Source: a bacterium (lineage in GTDB: Bacteria > Actinomycetota > Acidimicrobiia > Spongiisociales > JAENVV01). Taken from it: 42,585 bases of DNA. The position numbers were made by a program, and so were the translations under genes. Positions 30,119 through 39,462 of the stretch are shown here, piece by piece. Each line of letters opens with the position of its first letter. Positions within the stretch are counted from its first letter, which is position 1. Under the pieces are notes generated by a model. It was not told the origin of the DNA and did not search any database. It saw nothing but the letters and a program-made list of their open reading frames with translations. The stretch spans positions 27,354 through 69,938 of the forward strand of contig JAHEDI010000017.1 of the NCBI GenBank assembly GCA_024641305.1, read 5' to 3'.

Positions 30119-32167
30119 GTGGACGTATACGCCCCCGACCGGATCCGCAACGTCGCGCTGATCGGTCACATCGGATCAGGTAAGACGACTCTGGTTGAAG
30201 CACTGCTCTATCGGGCAGGTGTCATCCCCCGGCTTGGCCGCATCGAAGATGGCACCACTGTGTCCGACTTTAGTGACGAAGAACAATCTCACCGCATGTC
30301 GATCAATTTGGCGGTGGCCCCCATTGAATGGAAGGGTCACAAGATCAACCTGGTCGACACTCCGGGCATGGCCGATTTCGAGGGAGACGTCCTCTCCGCC
30401 ATGTCGGCGGTTGATCTGGCGGTCTTCGTAGTGAGTGCCACGGACGGCGTTGAACCGAGCACCGAGCACTACTGGATGGCAGCCGATGAACTCAAGCTGC
30501 CGCGCATGATTTTTATCAACAAGCTCGACAGGGACAACGCCGACTTCGAGCGAACCATCGATCAGCTGCGATCCAAGCTGGGTGCCGGCGTTGCTCCTAT
30601 CGAATTGCCCATCGGAGAGGGCCCATCCTTTCACGGGGTAGCGGATCTGTTTCGCGATAAGGCATACATTTATGACAGCGGTTCGGCGACTGAAGTCGAG
30701 ATGCCAGAAGACATGGCTCAGCACGAGCATGAAGTCCACGATCAGCTCGTCGAGGGCATTGTGGTCGCCGATGACGATCTCGTGGCCGACTACCTCGATG
30801 GCAAGATTCCTTCAGTGGCGGTTCTCGAGGAGACCATGAAGCAAGGGGTCATTGAAGCTTCGGTGTTCCCTGTCGTGTGTGGTTCGGCGACCGGGCCGGT
30901 GGGAGTGGATCGGTTGGCAGACTTCATCTGCGAGGTCGGTCCCTCTCCAGTTGACCGCCCAGTGAGCCTCACGGCGGGAGATCGTGAGGTAAGTGTGGTC
31001 GCCGACGCCGAGGGGGAGCCGCTCGCCGTGGTTTTCAAGACTGCCTTCGACCGGTACATCGGAGCGATTTCGTTGTTCCGCGTCGTGTCCGGAACCATCA
31101 AACGTGACGATCACTTGTACAACCATCGGACCGGCACCGACGAGCGGTTCCATACCTTGTTCGGGCTACGCGGCAAGGACCAGATCGACTTGATGACGCT
31201 CGGCGCCGGTGACATCGGGGCGATCGCCAAATTGGCGGACACCGAAACTGGTGACACCTTGTCGAAACGTTCGCAACCGGTCGGATTGCCCAACCGGCGA
31301 AAAGCAATTCCGACGCTGTCAACTGCTCTGGTTCCTGTCAGCAAATCCGACGAAACAAAGATGGCCGAGGCTCTCCAGCGGCTCCACGCCGAAGATCCAA
31401 CGTTGATTGTTGAGCAGAATCCGATCACCCATCAGACATTGCTTCACGGGATGGGTGAGATGCACCTGACGATCGCCCTCGAAAGGATGGCGTCGAAGTT
31501 CGGGGTTGCCGTAACCGAAGAAACGGTCAAGGTTCCGTATCGCGAAACGATCTCCCATCCTGCCCAGGTCGAAGGCAAGCATAAGAAGCAGAGCGGGGGG
31601 CATGGCCAGTACGGCGTATGCACGGTTCTCTTCGAGCCGCTCCCGGAAGGCTCGGGATTCGAGTTTGTCGATGCCACCAAAGGCGGATCAATTCCCAAGC
31701 AGTATTTGCCCGCTGTCGAGAAAGGAATCCGTCAAGCCATGGAAGCCGGCGGCAAGCACGGATTCCCCGTGACCGATCTGAAAGCGACGTGCCTTGACGG
31801 CAAGTATCACTCCGTCGATTCATCCGAACTGGCTTTTTCCATGGCCGGCAGAGCTGCATTCAACGAGGCGCTGGCACAAGCAGGGCCGGTCATTTTGGAA
31901 CCACTTTCCGAGGTCTCGATCATTGCGCCTTCGGAGTTCCAGGGCGACATCATGGGCGACATGACTTCTCGCCGGGGACGGGTCCTCGGCACGAACTCCG
32001 GGCTGGCAGGCAACCAAATCGTCACTGCCCTCGTTCCGACCGCCGAGGTTCTGCGGTATTCGATCGATCTGCGGTCCATGACGGGTGGGCGGGGTCGCCA
32101 CACCGCTCAGCCGGCCAACTATCAGGAGCTGCCCGCCAGTGTGGCGAGTCGAATGGTCGACGCCTAG
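30119..32167 (+). CDS. EF-G-like translational GTPase (EF-G2 type)
   Basis: This 682-aa protein has the full five-domain EF-G layout. The GTPase domain has GHIGSGKTTL (P-loop), DTPGMADF and NKLDRD. Domain IV contains SGGHGQYG, and the C-terminal domain contains PLSEVSIIAPSEFQGDIMGD. The P-loop GHIGSGKT differs from the GHIDHGKT of main EF-G and matches the actinobacterial EF-G2/FusA2 group, whose members bind ribosomes but often do not replace EF-G. No ribosomal-protein genes are adjacent, which fits a paralogue. The start is GTG 30119 with GGAGGT upstream. The stop overlaps that of the VOC gene. Confidence 0.88.
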   Translation: MDVYAPDRIRNVALIGHIGSGKTTLVEALLYRAGVIPRLGRIEDGTTVSDFSDEEQSHRMSINLAVAPIEWKGHKINLVDTPGMADFEGDVLSAMSAVDLAVFVVSATDGVEPSTEHYWMAADELKLPRMIFINKLDRDNADFERTIDQLRSKLGAGVAPIELPIGEGPSFHGVADLFRDKAYIYDSGSATEVEMPEDMAQHEHEVHDQLVEGIVVADDDLVADYLDGKIPSVAVLEETMKQGVIEASVFPVVCGSATGPVGVDRLADFICEVGPSPVDRPVSLTAGDREVSVVADAEGEPLAVVFKTAFDRYIGAISLFRVVSGTIKRDDHLYNHRTGTDERFHTLFGLRGKDQIDLMTLGAGDIGAIAKLADTETGDTLSKRSQPVGLPNRRKAIPTLSTALVPVSKSDETKMAEALQRLHAEDPTLIVEQNPITHQTLLHGMGEMHLTIALERMASKFGVAVTEETVKVPYRETISHPAQVEGKHKKQSGGHGQYGVCTVLFEPLPEGSGFEFVDATKGGSIPKQYLPAVEKGIRQAMEAGGKHGFPVTDLKATCLDGKYHSVDSSELAFSMAGRAAFNEALAQAGPVILEPLSEVSIIAPSEFQGDIMGDMTSRRGRVLGTNSGLAGNQIVTALVPTAEVLRYSIDLRSMTGGRGRHTAQPANYQELPASVASRMVDA

Positions 32168-32568
32168 CCGGGGATTTCGCTGATCTCGAAGAGATGGCCG
32201 TCCGGATCCCTGAAGAAGCAACGGATTTCGGATCCCCAGTCATAGGGCGGCGTAAGAAAGACTGCGCCGCGTGACGAAAGCGTCTCGTAGGCCCTTTGGC
32301 AGTTGGCGACGCGAATGGTGAAAGAGTGATCTACGGTGTCGGGGGACTCAGGTGCGCCGAATGCCACGTCCGGTTTGTCCGGGGTGGGTTCGCCGCCGAT
32401 GACCACGAGAAGCCAGGATCCATTGAAGTCGAACACGGCAGATGTGCCGCCATACTCGCGAAACAGGTTGGCTCCGAGGACATCCCGATACCAGGAAACG
32501 GACGCCTGAAAATCGCTGACCACCAGGACGTGGGTCAAAGCCATGTCGGGGGTCGGGAACTCGGTCAT
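32164..32568 (-). CDS. VOC-superfamily (glyoxalase/dioxygenase-like) protein
   Basis: This 134-aa protein has two beta-alpha-beta-beta-beta units as in glyoxalase I and bleomycin-resistance proteins. The first is LTHVLVVSDFQASVSWYRDVLG; the second ends FFRDPDGHLFEISEIPG with the terminal Glu typical of a metal ligand. Substrate and activity cannot be read from sequence. The ATG at 32568 is preferred since it precedes the first strand; an ATG at 32544 is also possible. It is convergent with, and overlaps by four bases, the EF-G2-like gene. Confidence 0.8.
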   Translation of the reverse strand: MTEFPTPDMALTHVLVVSDFQASVSWYRDVLGANLFREYGGTSAVFDFNGSWLLVVIGGEPTPDKPDVAFGAPESPDTVDHSFTIRVANCQRAYETLSSRGAVFLTPPYDWGSEIRCFFRDPDGHLFEISEIPG

Positions 32569-32650
32569 GCGTACATCCGTCTCGAAAGGGTACCCGACCT
32601 CGCCCGGCCGGGGTCGGCCCGGTGAGGTCTGCGTAAAAAGGGCGTGAGGA

Positions 32651-34030
32651 CTAGACCTCTTCGAATCGGGCCTGGAAGAACCGAAGATCCTCGGGTTCGT
32701 ACGTAAAACGCAGCCCACGGATGGCGGCGCGGTTCTCGTAAACCGCCTCGATCGACTCGGCCACGACGTCCATATGAGCCTGCGTATAGACACGGCGGGG
32801 GAGCGTCAGTCTGACGAGTTCAAGCTTTGGTCGCCTATTCAGGCCGGTAAGCGGGTCGCGGCCGGCCGACACTGCGCCGCGTTCCATGCCGCGCACCCCG
32901 GAGTCCCGATAGATCGCCGCGGTCAGCGCCTGGGCTGGGAACAACTCTTGATCAATGTGGGCCAACACCAATGAAGCGTCGATAAATACGCCATGGCCGC
33001 CGATCGGCTGAACGATCGGAACACCAATCTTCAGAATCCGGTTCCCGAGATATTCGACCTGTCCGATCCGGGCGCGAACGTGATCGTCGGTTGCCACCAT
33101 CTCTCGAATTCCGGTGGCCAGGGCTTCCATGTCGCGGCCCGACATTCCGCCGTATGTATGGAGGCCTTCAAAAGCCACGACCAGACTTCTGGCTTTGCGG
33201 GCGAGGTCCGGGTCTCGGAGCGCCAGGAAACCTCCGATGTTCACCAAATTGTCTTTTTTAGAAGACACGGTGGCGCCGTCGGAGTACGAACAGATTTCGC
33301 GAAGGATCTTGGCGATGCTGACGTCTTCATAACCAGCTTCACGCACTTTGATGAAATAGGCGTTCTCAACCGCCCGGGTCGCATCGAGCATCACGAGGAT
33401 CCCATGTTGTTTGCAGAGCTCGTACGTCTCGCGCAGATTCTGCATGGAGATGGGTTGGCCACCTGCCATGTTTACGTTCGTTTCGACCGAGATATAGGGG
33501 ATCTTGTCAGCACCAACCTCGTCGATCAGTTCGCTCAGCTTGGTGAGATCGACGTTGCCTTTGAATTCGTGGGTGCTGGCCGGCAGGTGGGCCTCGTCGA
33601 TGATGACGTCTGCGAACCTTCCACCCGCATACTCCTGGTGGAACCGGGTGGTCGTGAAGTACATGTTCCCGGGGATCACGTCGCCCGGCTTGATGAGAAT
33701 CTGGCTCAGAATGTGTTCGGCGCCCCGGCCTTGGTGGGTCGGGATGAGTTCTTCATACCCATAGACATCGCTGACAGCGTCGACGAGACGATAAAAGCTG
33801 CGGGAACCGGCATAGGCCTCGTCACCCATCATCATCGCCCCCCACTGGGCGTCTGACATGGCGGACGTACCCGAATCGGTCAAGAGATCGATGTACACGT
33901 CTTCGGATTTCAGAAGAAACGTGTTGAACCCGGCCTCGGCGACGGCCGCCTCACGTTCGGACGGCGTTGTCATTTTGATGGGTTCGACCATCTTGATTTT
34001 GTAGGGCTCGGCCCAACTCCGTCGTTCCAT
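32651..34030 (-). CDS. tpl: tyrosine phenol-lyase (beta-tyrosinase)
   Basis: This PLP enzyme of 459 aa is close in length and sequence to Citrobacter tyrosine phenol-lyase. It would split tyrosine into phenol, pyruvate and ammonia. The PLP-lysine lies in SSKKDNLVNIGGF (Lys259). PTHQGRGAEH and GNMYFTTTR are family motifs. The segment VRGMERGAVSAGRDP has Met382 and Arg384 where tyrosine phenol-lyase has Met and Arg (the Arg contacts the phenol hydroxyl) and tryptophanase has Val and Ile. The C-terminus LRFFQARF also fits the phenol-lyase. Tryptophanase is the main alternative. The ATG at 34030 has AGAGGTG upstream. Confidence 0.82.
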   Translation of the reverse strand: MERRSWAEPYKIKMVEPIKMTTPSEREAAVAEAGFNTFLLKSEDVYIDLLTDSGTSAMSDAQWGAMMMGDEAYAGSRSFYRLVDAVSDVYGYEELIPTHQGRGAEHILSQILIKPGDVIPGNMYFTTTRFHQEYAGGRFADVIIDEAHLPASTHEFKGNVDLTKLSELIDEVGADKIPYISVETNVNMAGGQPISMQNLRETYELCKQHGILVMLDATRAVENAYFIKVREAGYEDVSIAKILREICSYSDGATVSSKKDNLVNIGGFLALRDPDLARKARSLVVAFEGLHTYGGMSGRDMEALATGIREMVATDDHVRARIGQVEYLGNRILKIGVPIVQPIGGHGVFIDASLVLAHIDQELFPAQALTAAIYRDSGVRGMERGAVSAGRDPLTGLNRRPKLELVRLTLPRRVYTQAHMDVVAESIEAVYENRAAIRGLRFTYEPEDLRFFQARFEEV

Positions 34031-34274
34031 GCTGACACCTCTTCTGCGTGGGTTCTTGGCGAAGACTAGGTAGTGTTCCAGCCGAGACTAGGCCGCCCGG
34101 CAGGCTTCTTGATTAGATGATCTTCGGTTGGTTTTTGCCACCAGGCCAACCGGCTCCAAAGGAGGGTCGGGCCGTTGGGACACGTGTGGGGACCGACAGG
34201 TCGACCGATACAGGATCGCCCCCAGAATCATCCCTTGTGTCATCTCCTCCAAGCCGGTGGGCAGCGCCGTCGGT

Positions 34275-34670
34275 TCATCCGCCCCGGTCGCCCCGCCTTC
34301 CCTGGCCCTTTTTCGGGCGGCGTTTTCGCTGCTCTAGGAGGGCGGACGCGAGTCGCCCGATTAGGGCGTAGGGGATGGGTTGGTTGAGCGGAAACTTCAA
34401 CGTCCCCTTGCCTACTCGGTACGTGGCGATCTCCGTCTCGAGGCCTGGGTCGACCGTGGGCACCGGATAGATCGAAACGTGGTGCTTCCAGCCGGCGAAG
34501 TAGACGACGTAGTGGCCATCGAGTCTCGCCACGGGGATCCCGTAGCTCATCGCCTCTTCGGTTTGGGGGGCGGCGGTTCGGATCGTTTGGCGGATCCGCG
34601 TCAACACGTCTTGCACGTCTGATGGGAACGCAGCTATGTAGTCATCGACCGACGTCGCATTACCAGCCAA
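34275..34670 (-). CDS. DUF1801 (YdhG-like) protein
   Basis: This short protein carries the DUF1801 fold: SVDDYIAAFPSDVQDVLTRI at the start, then EEAMSYGIPVARLDG, GWKHHVSIYPVP, and GTLKFPLNQPIPYALI. Relatives include YdhG and frataxin-like or iron-chaperone-type proteins, but function is unassigned. The start is unclear. TTG 34670 (131 aa) fits the family N-terminus best; ATG 34727 lies upstream in frame. The C-terminal tail is rich in Arg, Lys and Gly. The 244 bases between this gene and tpl contain a short hairpin (CGGTTGG at 34125 and its inverse at 34146) and no convincing gene. Confidence 0.7.
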   Translation of the reverse strand: MAGNATSVDDYIAAFPSDVQDVLTRIRQTIRTAAPQTEEAMSYGIPVARLDGHYVVYFAGWKHHVSIYPVPTVDPGLETEIATYRVGKGTLKFPLNQPIPYALIGRLASALLEQRKRRPKKGQGRRGDRGG

Positions 34671-34786
34671 AATCGTAAGCCTGGGTCGCCTGCATGGCGC
34701 GTAGATTAGGCGTAGGCGCGTTCGCATGACCCGATGAATGTGGCAGCTAGACGTCACGGCACTATCGCAACTATTGAGGAGCACCG

Positions 34787-35347
34787 ATGGGGAAGTTGAT
34801 CTACCTGATGAACGTGTCGCTCGACGGGTACATCGAGACCAACGATGGGGGTATCGACTTTGGCACGGTCGATGAGGAATTGCACCTATGGTTCAACGAA
34901 CGGGAGCGTCGAGTCGACGCCTCGCTGTACGGTCGGCGCCTTTACGAGACCATGGCCGCCTACTGGCCGACCGCGGAATCTGCTCCTGATGCCAACGACA
35001 TCACCATTGAGTTCGCCCGTATCTGGAACGCCAAACCCAAGATCGTTTTCTCGAATACGCTCAAATGCGTCGACTTCAACAGTCGCCTTGTGGCAGGCGA
35101 CGTCGCTGACGAACTGGCCAAACTGCGAGTCGAATTCGACGGCGATCTGGCCGTCGGTGGGGCCAGCCTTGCGTCGGCCTTTATCGAACGTGGCCTCGTC
35201 GACGAGTATCAACTCGTTGTACATCCGGTGCTGGTTGGTGGCGGTAAGTCCTTCTTCCCCGCGTTGCATCGACCGGTCGGTCTGCGACTAGTCGAGTCGT
35301 ACCAGTTTGATTCCGGGGCGCTGTACCTGGGTTACGCGGCTAGGTAG
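34787..35347 (+). CDS. dihydrofolate reductase-like (RibD C-terminal domain) protein
   Basis: This 186-aa protein belongs to the DHFR/RibD-C fold, which binds NADPH. Family segments are LIYLMNVSLDGYIETNDGG at the N-terminus, LYGRRLYETMAAYWP, LAVGGASLASAFIERGLVDE and VLVGGGKSFFP. Many actinobacteria carry such stand-alone proteins near small stress or metabolic genes. The substrate is unknown, and it lacks the context for riboflavin synthesis. The ATG at 34787 has GAGGAG upstream. Confidence 0.87.
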   Translation: MGKLIYLMNVSLDGYIETNDGGIDFGTVDEELHLWFNERERRVDASLYGRRLYETMAAYWPTAESAPDANDITIEFARIWNAKPKIVFSNTLKCVDFNSRLVAGDVADELAKLRVEFDGDLAVGGASLASAFIERGLVDEYQLVVHPVLVGGGKSFFPALHRPVGLRLVESYQFDSGALYLGYAAR

Positions 35348-35360
35348 ACCGATCGCCATC

Positions 35361-35366
35361 TAGAGT
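35361..35366 (+). promoter_or_regulatory. -10 box of a leaderless promoter
   Basis: TAGAGT is followed after seven bases by the ATG of the ligase gene at 35374. There is no ribosome-binding site, as expected of a leaderless mRNA. Confidence 0.45.
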
Positions 35367-35373
35367 CGGCGTC

Positions 35374-36870
35374 ATGCTTCTGGCTGAGGTCGTTGACGTT
35401 TCCCAACTGGTGGGCGGGACCCGGTCGCGCAAACAAAAGACCGAACTGCTCGCGGGATTGATCGCCCGGTCGACCGAACCGGGAGTGCTCGTTGCGCTGC
35501 TCGCCGGCGAACCTCGGCAGGGCAAGATCGGCGTGGGGTACGCGGCGGCGTACGGGGCGAGAGTCGAACCTGCTAGCCAACCAAACGTCACGATTGCCGA
35601 AGTCGACGCGTGGATGGATGAACTCGCTGGCTTGGGTGGGGCCGGATCATCAGCCATCCGCAACGAGACAATCACCGGACTGTTCGCTCGGTGTACTGAA
35701 CCGGAACAGACCTACCTGCGGTCGGTGCTCACGGGGGAAGTGCGCCAGGGCGCCCTGGAAGGGGTCGTGGTCGAGGCGATTGCTCGGGCGTTCCACATTG
35801 ATGCTGATTTGGTGCGACGAGCCATCATGTTGGGTGGTTCTCTCCCGTCAGCCGCCGATGCGGCGCATCAGGCCGGTGCCGATGCTTTGGAAGCGTTCCG
35901 AATCGAAGTGCTGCGACCGGTTCGTCCCATGCTCGCCAGTACCGCCGCCGACCCGCTCGAAGCCATCAGGGGGATGTCGATTGTCGACTGGAAACTCGAC
36001 GGCGCCCGTATCCAGGTTCATCGACTCGGCGAGGAAGTACGGATCTTTACGAGGAACCTCAACGACATCACCGCCAGGTTGCCGGGGGTCGTGGATGCGA
36101 TGCTGGAGTTGCCGGTCGAGTCGCTGATCGCCGATGGAGAAGCACTCATGGTCGGCGCCGATGGGCGCCCTGGTCGATTCGGCGACACGATGAGTCAGTT
36201 CGGAGCGGATGAACTCCGTGAAGCGGCGGCGCTGTCACCCTTCTTATTCGACCTGCTCTACCTCGACGGTGAGGACCTGCTCGAAACTCCGATCACGGCA
36301 AGGCTCCAGCGTCTCCACGCAATCGTTCCCGACGAGATGCGTATCCCGATGACGATTACCGACGACCCGTGCATAGCCCAGGCAGTGCTTGACGCGGCGG
36401 TCGCCGCCGGGCATGAGGGCATCATGGTCAAAGACGCCGATTCGACCTATCTGGCCGGCAAGCGAGGAACAGCCTGGAAGAAGATCAAACCGGTCCACAC
36501 GCTTGATCTTGTGATTTTGGCCGCAGAATGGGGTCACGGGCGGCGAACCGGATGGCTTTCAAACCTGCACCTGGGAGCACGCGATGGCGATGAGTTTGTG
36601 ATGCTCGGTAAGACATTCAAAGGTATGACGGACGAAATGTTGGCCTGGCAGACCGAACGGCTAAAGGAAATCGAAGACCGTCGAACGAAGCAAACCGTAT
36701 ACGTGCGCCCTGAACTCGTCGTCGAGATTGCCATCGATGGGGTTGTGCGAAGTCCCCGTTACCCGGCCGGAATGGCACTCCGATTTGCCAGGGTCAAGGG
36801 TTATCGACCGGACAAGCCAGCCAGTGAGGTCGATACGATCGAAACGGTGCGGGCAATATTCGAGAGGTAG
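35374..36870 (+). CDS. ligB: ATP-dependent DNA ligase, archaeal/actinobacterial type (LigB)
   Basis: This 498-aa protein contains the N-terminal DNA-binding domain (about 1-180), the adenylation domain and the OB domain of ATP-dependent ligases. The active-site Lys207 lies in DWKLDGARIQ (motif I). Other motifs include DGEALM, DLLYLDGEDLLE, HEGIMVKD and AWKKIKPVHTLDLVI. It seals nicks in duplex DNA. Actinobacterial LigB proteins are additional to the NAD-dependent LigA and act in repair. The start is ATG 35374, judged leaderless. Confidence 0.93.
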   Translation: MLLAEVVDVSQLVGGTRSRKQKTELLAGLIARSTEPGVLVALLAGEPRQGKIGVGYAAAYGARVEPASQPNVTIAEVDAWMDELAGLGGAGSSAIRNETITGLFARCTEPEQTYLRSVLTGEVRQGALEGVVVEAIARAFHIDADLVRRAIMLGGSLPSAADAAHQAGADALEAFRIEVLRPVRPMLASTAADPLEAIRGMSIVDWKLDGARIQVHRLGEEVRIFTRNLNDITARLPGVVDAMLELPVESLIADGEALMVGADGRPGRFGDTMSQFGADELREAAALSPFLFDLLYLDGEDLLETPITARLQRLHAIVPDEMRIPMTITDDPCIAQAVLDAAVAAGHEGIMVKDADSTYLAGKRGTAWKKIKPVHTLDLVILAAEWGHGRRTGWLSNLHLGARDGDEFVMLGKTFKGMTDEMLAWQTERLKEIEDRRTKQTVYVRPELVVEIAIDGVVRSPRYPAGMALRFARVKGYRPDKPASEVDTIETVRAIFER

Positions 36871-36886
36871 CGGGCCTACCGCTAAG

Positions 36887-36892
36887 TAGATC
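36887..36892 (+). promoter_or_regulatory. -10 box of a leaderless promoter
   Basis: TAGATC is followed after seven bases by the ATG at 36900. It supports that start over the TTG three bases earlier. Confidence 0.4.
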
Positions 36893-36899
36893 TGCCTTG

Positions 36900-37511
36900 A
36901 TGCCGATAACCATGCCCGAGACCCACGAGGCGGGGAACATGCGCAGTCAGGTGTACAGACGGGAAGTCGACGGATCCGATTTGGTCAGGCTGTCCGGACA
37001 CGGCGACGTGGTCAAAGTCGAATATGGCGGTGGGCAGCTCGGGCGGGTACCGATGTCCGAGGTTCGCCGCGGTGTGGCGCTTCCCCTGCCCGGGGGAGGT
37101 GAGTTGGCGCTCATGGGTGGGGACGGGGCGCACCGGATTGTTGTCAAACTCGACGGAGAACGGCTAAAACCGATCGTCTCGGTCTTCAACTGGGCGGGGT
37201 ACGCACCCCTGGTTCTGCTTGCGGCAGCTGTCGGAAGTCTGACCATCGCCGGCCTGGCGTACGCGGGATTCGAACCTGCCTGGCACCTGGCCATACGCCG
37301 GGAGATGCTCCTGGTCGGCCTGGTCTTCCTCGTGGTCTATTGGTCCCGAACCCGCTGGGCAAACCTGATCGGTGCGGCCATGATGATCCTGGATGTGTTC
37401 TGGGTGTTGGTCGCCGGGATTTGGAGCCCAACCTCGCTGTTGCTGAGGGTAATGATCGCCGGGTACCTGGCCCGGGTCGCCTACGAGGAATGGAAGGCGA
37501 TTCCCGACTGA
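36900..37511 (+). CDS. membrane protein of unknown function
   Basis: This 203-aa protein has a soluble N-terminal part (about 1-95) with several strands (DLVRLSGHGDVVKVEYGGGQ), then four hydrophobic helices (about 99-121, 133-148, 152-172 and 178-196). I do not recognise a family. It starts 30 bases after the ligase gene but appears to have its own promoter (TAGATC at 36887). Confidence 0.6.
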   Translation: MPITMPETHEAGNMRSQVYRREVDGSDLVRLSGHGDVVKVEYGGGQLGRVPMSEVRRGVALPLPGGGELALMGGDGAHRIVVKLDGERLKPIVSVFNWAGYAPLVLLAAAVGSLTIAGLAYAGFEPAWHLAIRREMLLVGLVFLVVYWSRTRWANLIGAAMMILDVFWVLVAGIWSPTSLLLRVMIAGYLARVAYEEWKAIPD

Positions 37512-37611
37512 TCGACCGTGGTTACTTTCGTTCGATCGTTCAAGCGGGCTGGTCGCCTGTCACACAACCCGATAGCCTCACGGCTAACGAACTGCCCGGG
37601 GAGGACGCGCT

Positions 37612-37959
37612 ATGAGTCATGCTGTGAAAGCCAATGTGCAAGAGATGCTGACGAGAATGGAACCCGATTCAGTGCCGGCGACCGTTGATGCAGGGAATCC
37701 GGTCATGGCCTTCTGCGAGTTGGTGTCTGCCGGGGGGATCGAGACCGGGGTGTGGAGTTGCACCGCCGGCGGCTGGACAATCGCCTCCTACGGTGTCAAC
37801 GAAGCCATGGTGATGCTGGCGGGGCGTCTTCGGCTGACAGCTACCGACGGAACCGTGACCGAGGTCAGCGAAGGCGATCTGTTCTTCATCCCCAAGGGGT
37901 GGAGTGGCCGGTGGGACACCCTTGAAGATATGCAGAAGGCCTACGTCATCGTTCACTGA
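37612..37959 (+). CDS. cupin-domain protein (DUF861/Cupin_3-like)
   Basis: This 115-aa, single-domain cupin begins at ATG 37612 with GGGAGGA upstream. The pattern GVWSCTAGGWTIASYGVNEAM, then LAGRLRLTATDGT, and FFIPKGWSGRWDTLEDMQKAYVIV fits the Cupin_3 family. Members include ureidoglycine aminohydrolase-like and EutQ-like proteins. The usual metal-binding His residues of the first cupin motif are not obvious. Function unknown. Confidence 0.85.
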   Translation: MSHAVKANVQEMLTRMEPDSVPATVDAGNPVMAFCELVSAGGIETGVWSCTAGGWTIASYGVNEAMVMLAGRLRLTATDGTVTEVSEGDLFFIPKGWSGRWDTLEDMQKAYVIVH

Positions 37960-37987
37960 GGCGTTGCCCGGTCGTCGTTGGCCCGTT

Positions 37988-38017
37988 TTGTCGGTTGGGC
38001 GCCTAGATTCCTAGTCT
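37988..38017 (+). promoter_or_regulatory. promoter candidate for nuoABCD
   Basis: TTGTCG (37988-37993) and TAGTCT (38012-38017) are 18 bases apart. Transcription would start near 38024, about 20 bases before the TTG start of nuoA, whose AAGGAG ribosome site lies between. Confidence 0.4.
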
Positions 38018-38043
38018 GTACACATAAGGTGAAGGAGACGTAA

Positions 38044-38454
38044 TTGGATCTTCCGGCGTACTTGCCGATCGCAATCATGTTCCTGCTCTCGGTGGGGTTT
38101 GTGGTGGCAGCCCTCACGCTCGGTTGGGTCGTGTCTCCCAAAAACCCGACTCCCGAAAAGCTGTCGCCGTATGAGTGCGGCATCGTCCCCGAATCGGAAG
38201 CTGTCCAGCGTTTCCCGGTGCAGTTCTACCTCATTGCCATGTTGTTCGTCATCTTCGATGTCGAAATCGTCTTCCTCTTCGCATGGGCGGTTTTGTTCCC
38301 CGAGCTTGGGTGGTCTGGCGTAGCCGAAATCGGCATCTTCACGGGCTTCGTGGTCCTTACCCTCGGCTATGTGTGGGGGAGAGGTGCTCTTGACTGGAAC
38401 ACCCCGTTGCGGGCCAGGCGCGAGCAGCGCGATGTTTCTCCCGAGGCAGCCTGA
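38044..38454 (+). CDS. nuoA: NADH-quinone oxidoreductase subunit A
   Basis: This 136-aa, three-helix membrane subunit of complex I carries the family motifs [29 protein letters not shown] and LFAWAV. The start is TTG 38044, with AAGGAG about seven bases upstream and no ATG in a suitable place. It is the first gene of a tight nuoABCD unit; the stop overlaps the nuoB start (TGATG). The subunit helps hold the quinone cavity. Confidence 0.95.
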   Translation: MDLPAYLPIAIMFLLSVGFVVAALTLGWVVSPKNPTPEKLSPYECGIVPESEAVQRFPVQFYLIAMLFVIFDVEIVFLFAWAVLFPELGWSGVAEIGIFTGFVVLTLGYVWGRGALDWNTPLRARREQRDVSPEAA

Positions 38455-38924
38455 TGGCCGGGACGACCCCGCCGGGGTTTCTGCTGACGCAACTTGAAAC
38501 GATTGCCAACTGGGCCCGGACCCGCTCAATGTTCCCTGCCACGTTTGGCCTCGCTTGCTGCGCAATTGAGATGATGGCTTCAGGTACCGCCCACTACGAC
38601 CTGGCCCGTTTCGGTATGGAAGTGTTCCGGGCTTCGCCTCGCCAGGCCGACTTGATGATCGTGGCGGGTCGCGTGTCGCAGAAGATGGCGCCGGTGCTTC
38701 GGCAGGTGTATGACCAGATGCCCGACCCGAAATGGGTTATCTCGATGGGCGCGTGCGCCTCGACGGGTGGGATGTTCAACAACTACGCCCTTATCCAGGG
38801 TGTCGACCAGATCGTTCCGGTTGACGTATATGTTCCTGGATGCCCGCCAGGACCCCAGTCGCTCATGCACGGCATCTTGACGTTGCAGGACAAGATCACG
38901 TCCGGGGAGATCGTCAATGCCTGA
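38454..38924 (+). CDS. nuoB: NADH-quinone oxidoreductase subunit B
   Basis: This 156-aa peripheral subunit carries the last iron-sulfur cluster (N2) of complex I. The cluster cysteines are in [18 protein letters not shown] and VPGCPPGPQ. The protein is short at its N-terminus compared with many NuoB proteins but retains the full core. The start overlaps the nuoA stop, and nuoC overlaps its end by eight bases. Confidence 0.96.
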   Translation: MAGTTPPGFLLTQLETIANWARTRSMFPATFGLACCAIEMMASGTAHYDLARFGMEVFRASPRQADLMIVAGRVSQKMAPVLRQVYDQMPDPKWVISMGACASTGGMFNNYALIQGVDQIVPVDVYVPGCPPGPQSLMHGILTLQDKITSGEIVNA

Positions 38925-39462
38925 AGAAGCGCCAGGCGCTGCCGACGTCGAAGCGGTCGAGGTCGCACCCGAGCCGCGCTCCCTGCCCGACCATCCGGTT
39001 TTGGCCAGACTCATCGAACCATTCGAAGACGCGGAATGGGTGTTGTCGACGGGTCAGCACGTTGTCCTGCTCCCCAAAGAACAACTCGGGGAATTCGCCC
39101 AGGCGGCCAAGGCGGCCGGGTTTGAAATGGCCGCGGATGTGACCGCCGTTGACTACCTTGGCAAACGTCGTGTTCGGTTCGAGGTCGTCGCCAACCTGCT
39201 GTCGGTAGAACACGGTCTCCGAATCCGGGTCCGGTGTCCGGTCCCGGCCGACGACCCCAACGTGCCCTCTTTGGTCCCCACCTATCCTGGCGCCAATTTC
39301 TTCGAACGCGAGATCTACGACATGTTCGGCATCACCTTTGAGGGCCATCCAGACATGACCCGTATCCTCATGCCAGATGACTGGGAAGGGCACCCGCTCC
39401 GCAAAGACTTCGGCGTCGGTGATGTGCCCGTGCAGTTCAAGGAAGCGAACAAGGTGACCTGA
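38917..39462 (+). CDS. nuoC: NADH-quinone oxidoreductase subunit C
   Basis: This 181-aa peripheral complex I subunit has the family signature [29 protein letters not shown] near residues 127-155, given here only as its motif core (ERE-YDMFGI). It is a separate protein rather than the NuoCD fusion of enterobacteria. A Glu/Ala-rich N-terminal extension of about 20 residues precedes the conserved part. It overlaps nuoB and nuoD by a few bases. Confidence 0.93.
   Translation: MPEEAPGAADVEAVEVAPEPRSLPDHPVLARLIEPFEDAEWVLSTGQHVVLLPKEQLGEFAQAAKAAGFEMAADVTAVDYLGKRRVRFEVVANLLSVEHGLRIRVRCPVPADDPNVPSLVPTYPGANFFEREIYDMFGITFEGHPDMTRILMPDDWEGHPLRKDFGVGDVPVQFKEANKVT

Noticed and set aside
32993-33856. Long plus-strand open frame of 287 codons opposite the tyrosine phenol-lyase gene
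   Set aside because: It is the antisense shadow of a highly conserved enzyme in GC-rich DNA. Its translation shows no family pattern and no start signals.
32651-34030. Tryptophanase (tnaA)
   Set aside because: The diagnostic segment has Met382 and Arg384 as in tyrosine phenol-lyase, and the C-terminus LRFFQARF also fits that enzyme. Tryptophanase remains a less likely alternative.
34117-34371. Plus-strand frame of 84 codons between tpl and the DUF1801 gene
   Set aside because: It is a Pro/Arg/Ser-rich translation of GC-rich DNA that overlaps the DUF1801 gene end, with no ribosome site and no family resemblance.
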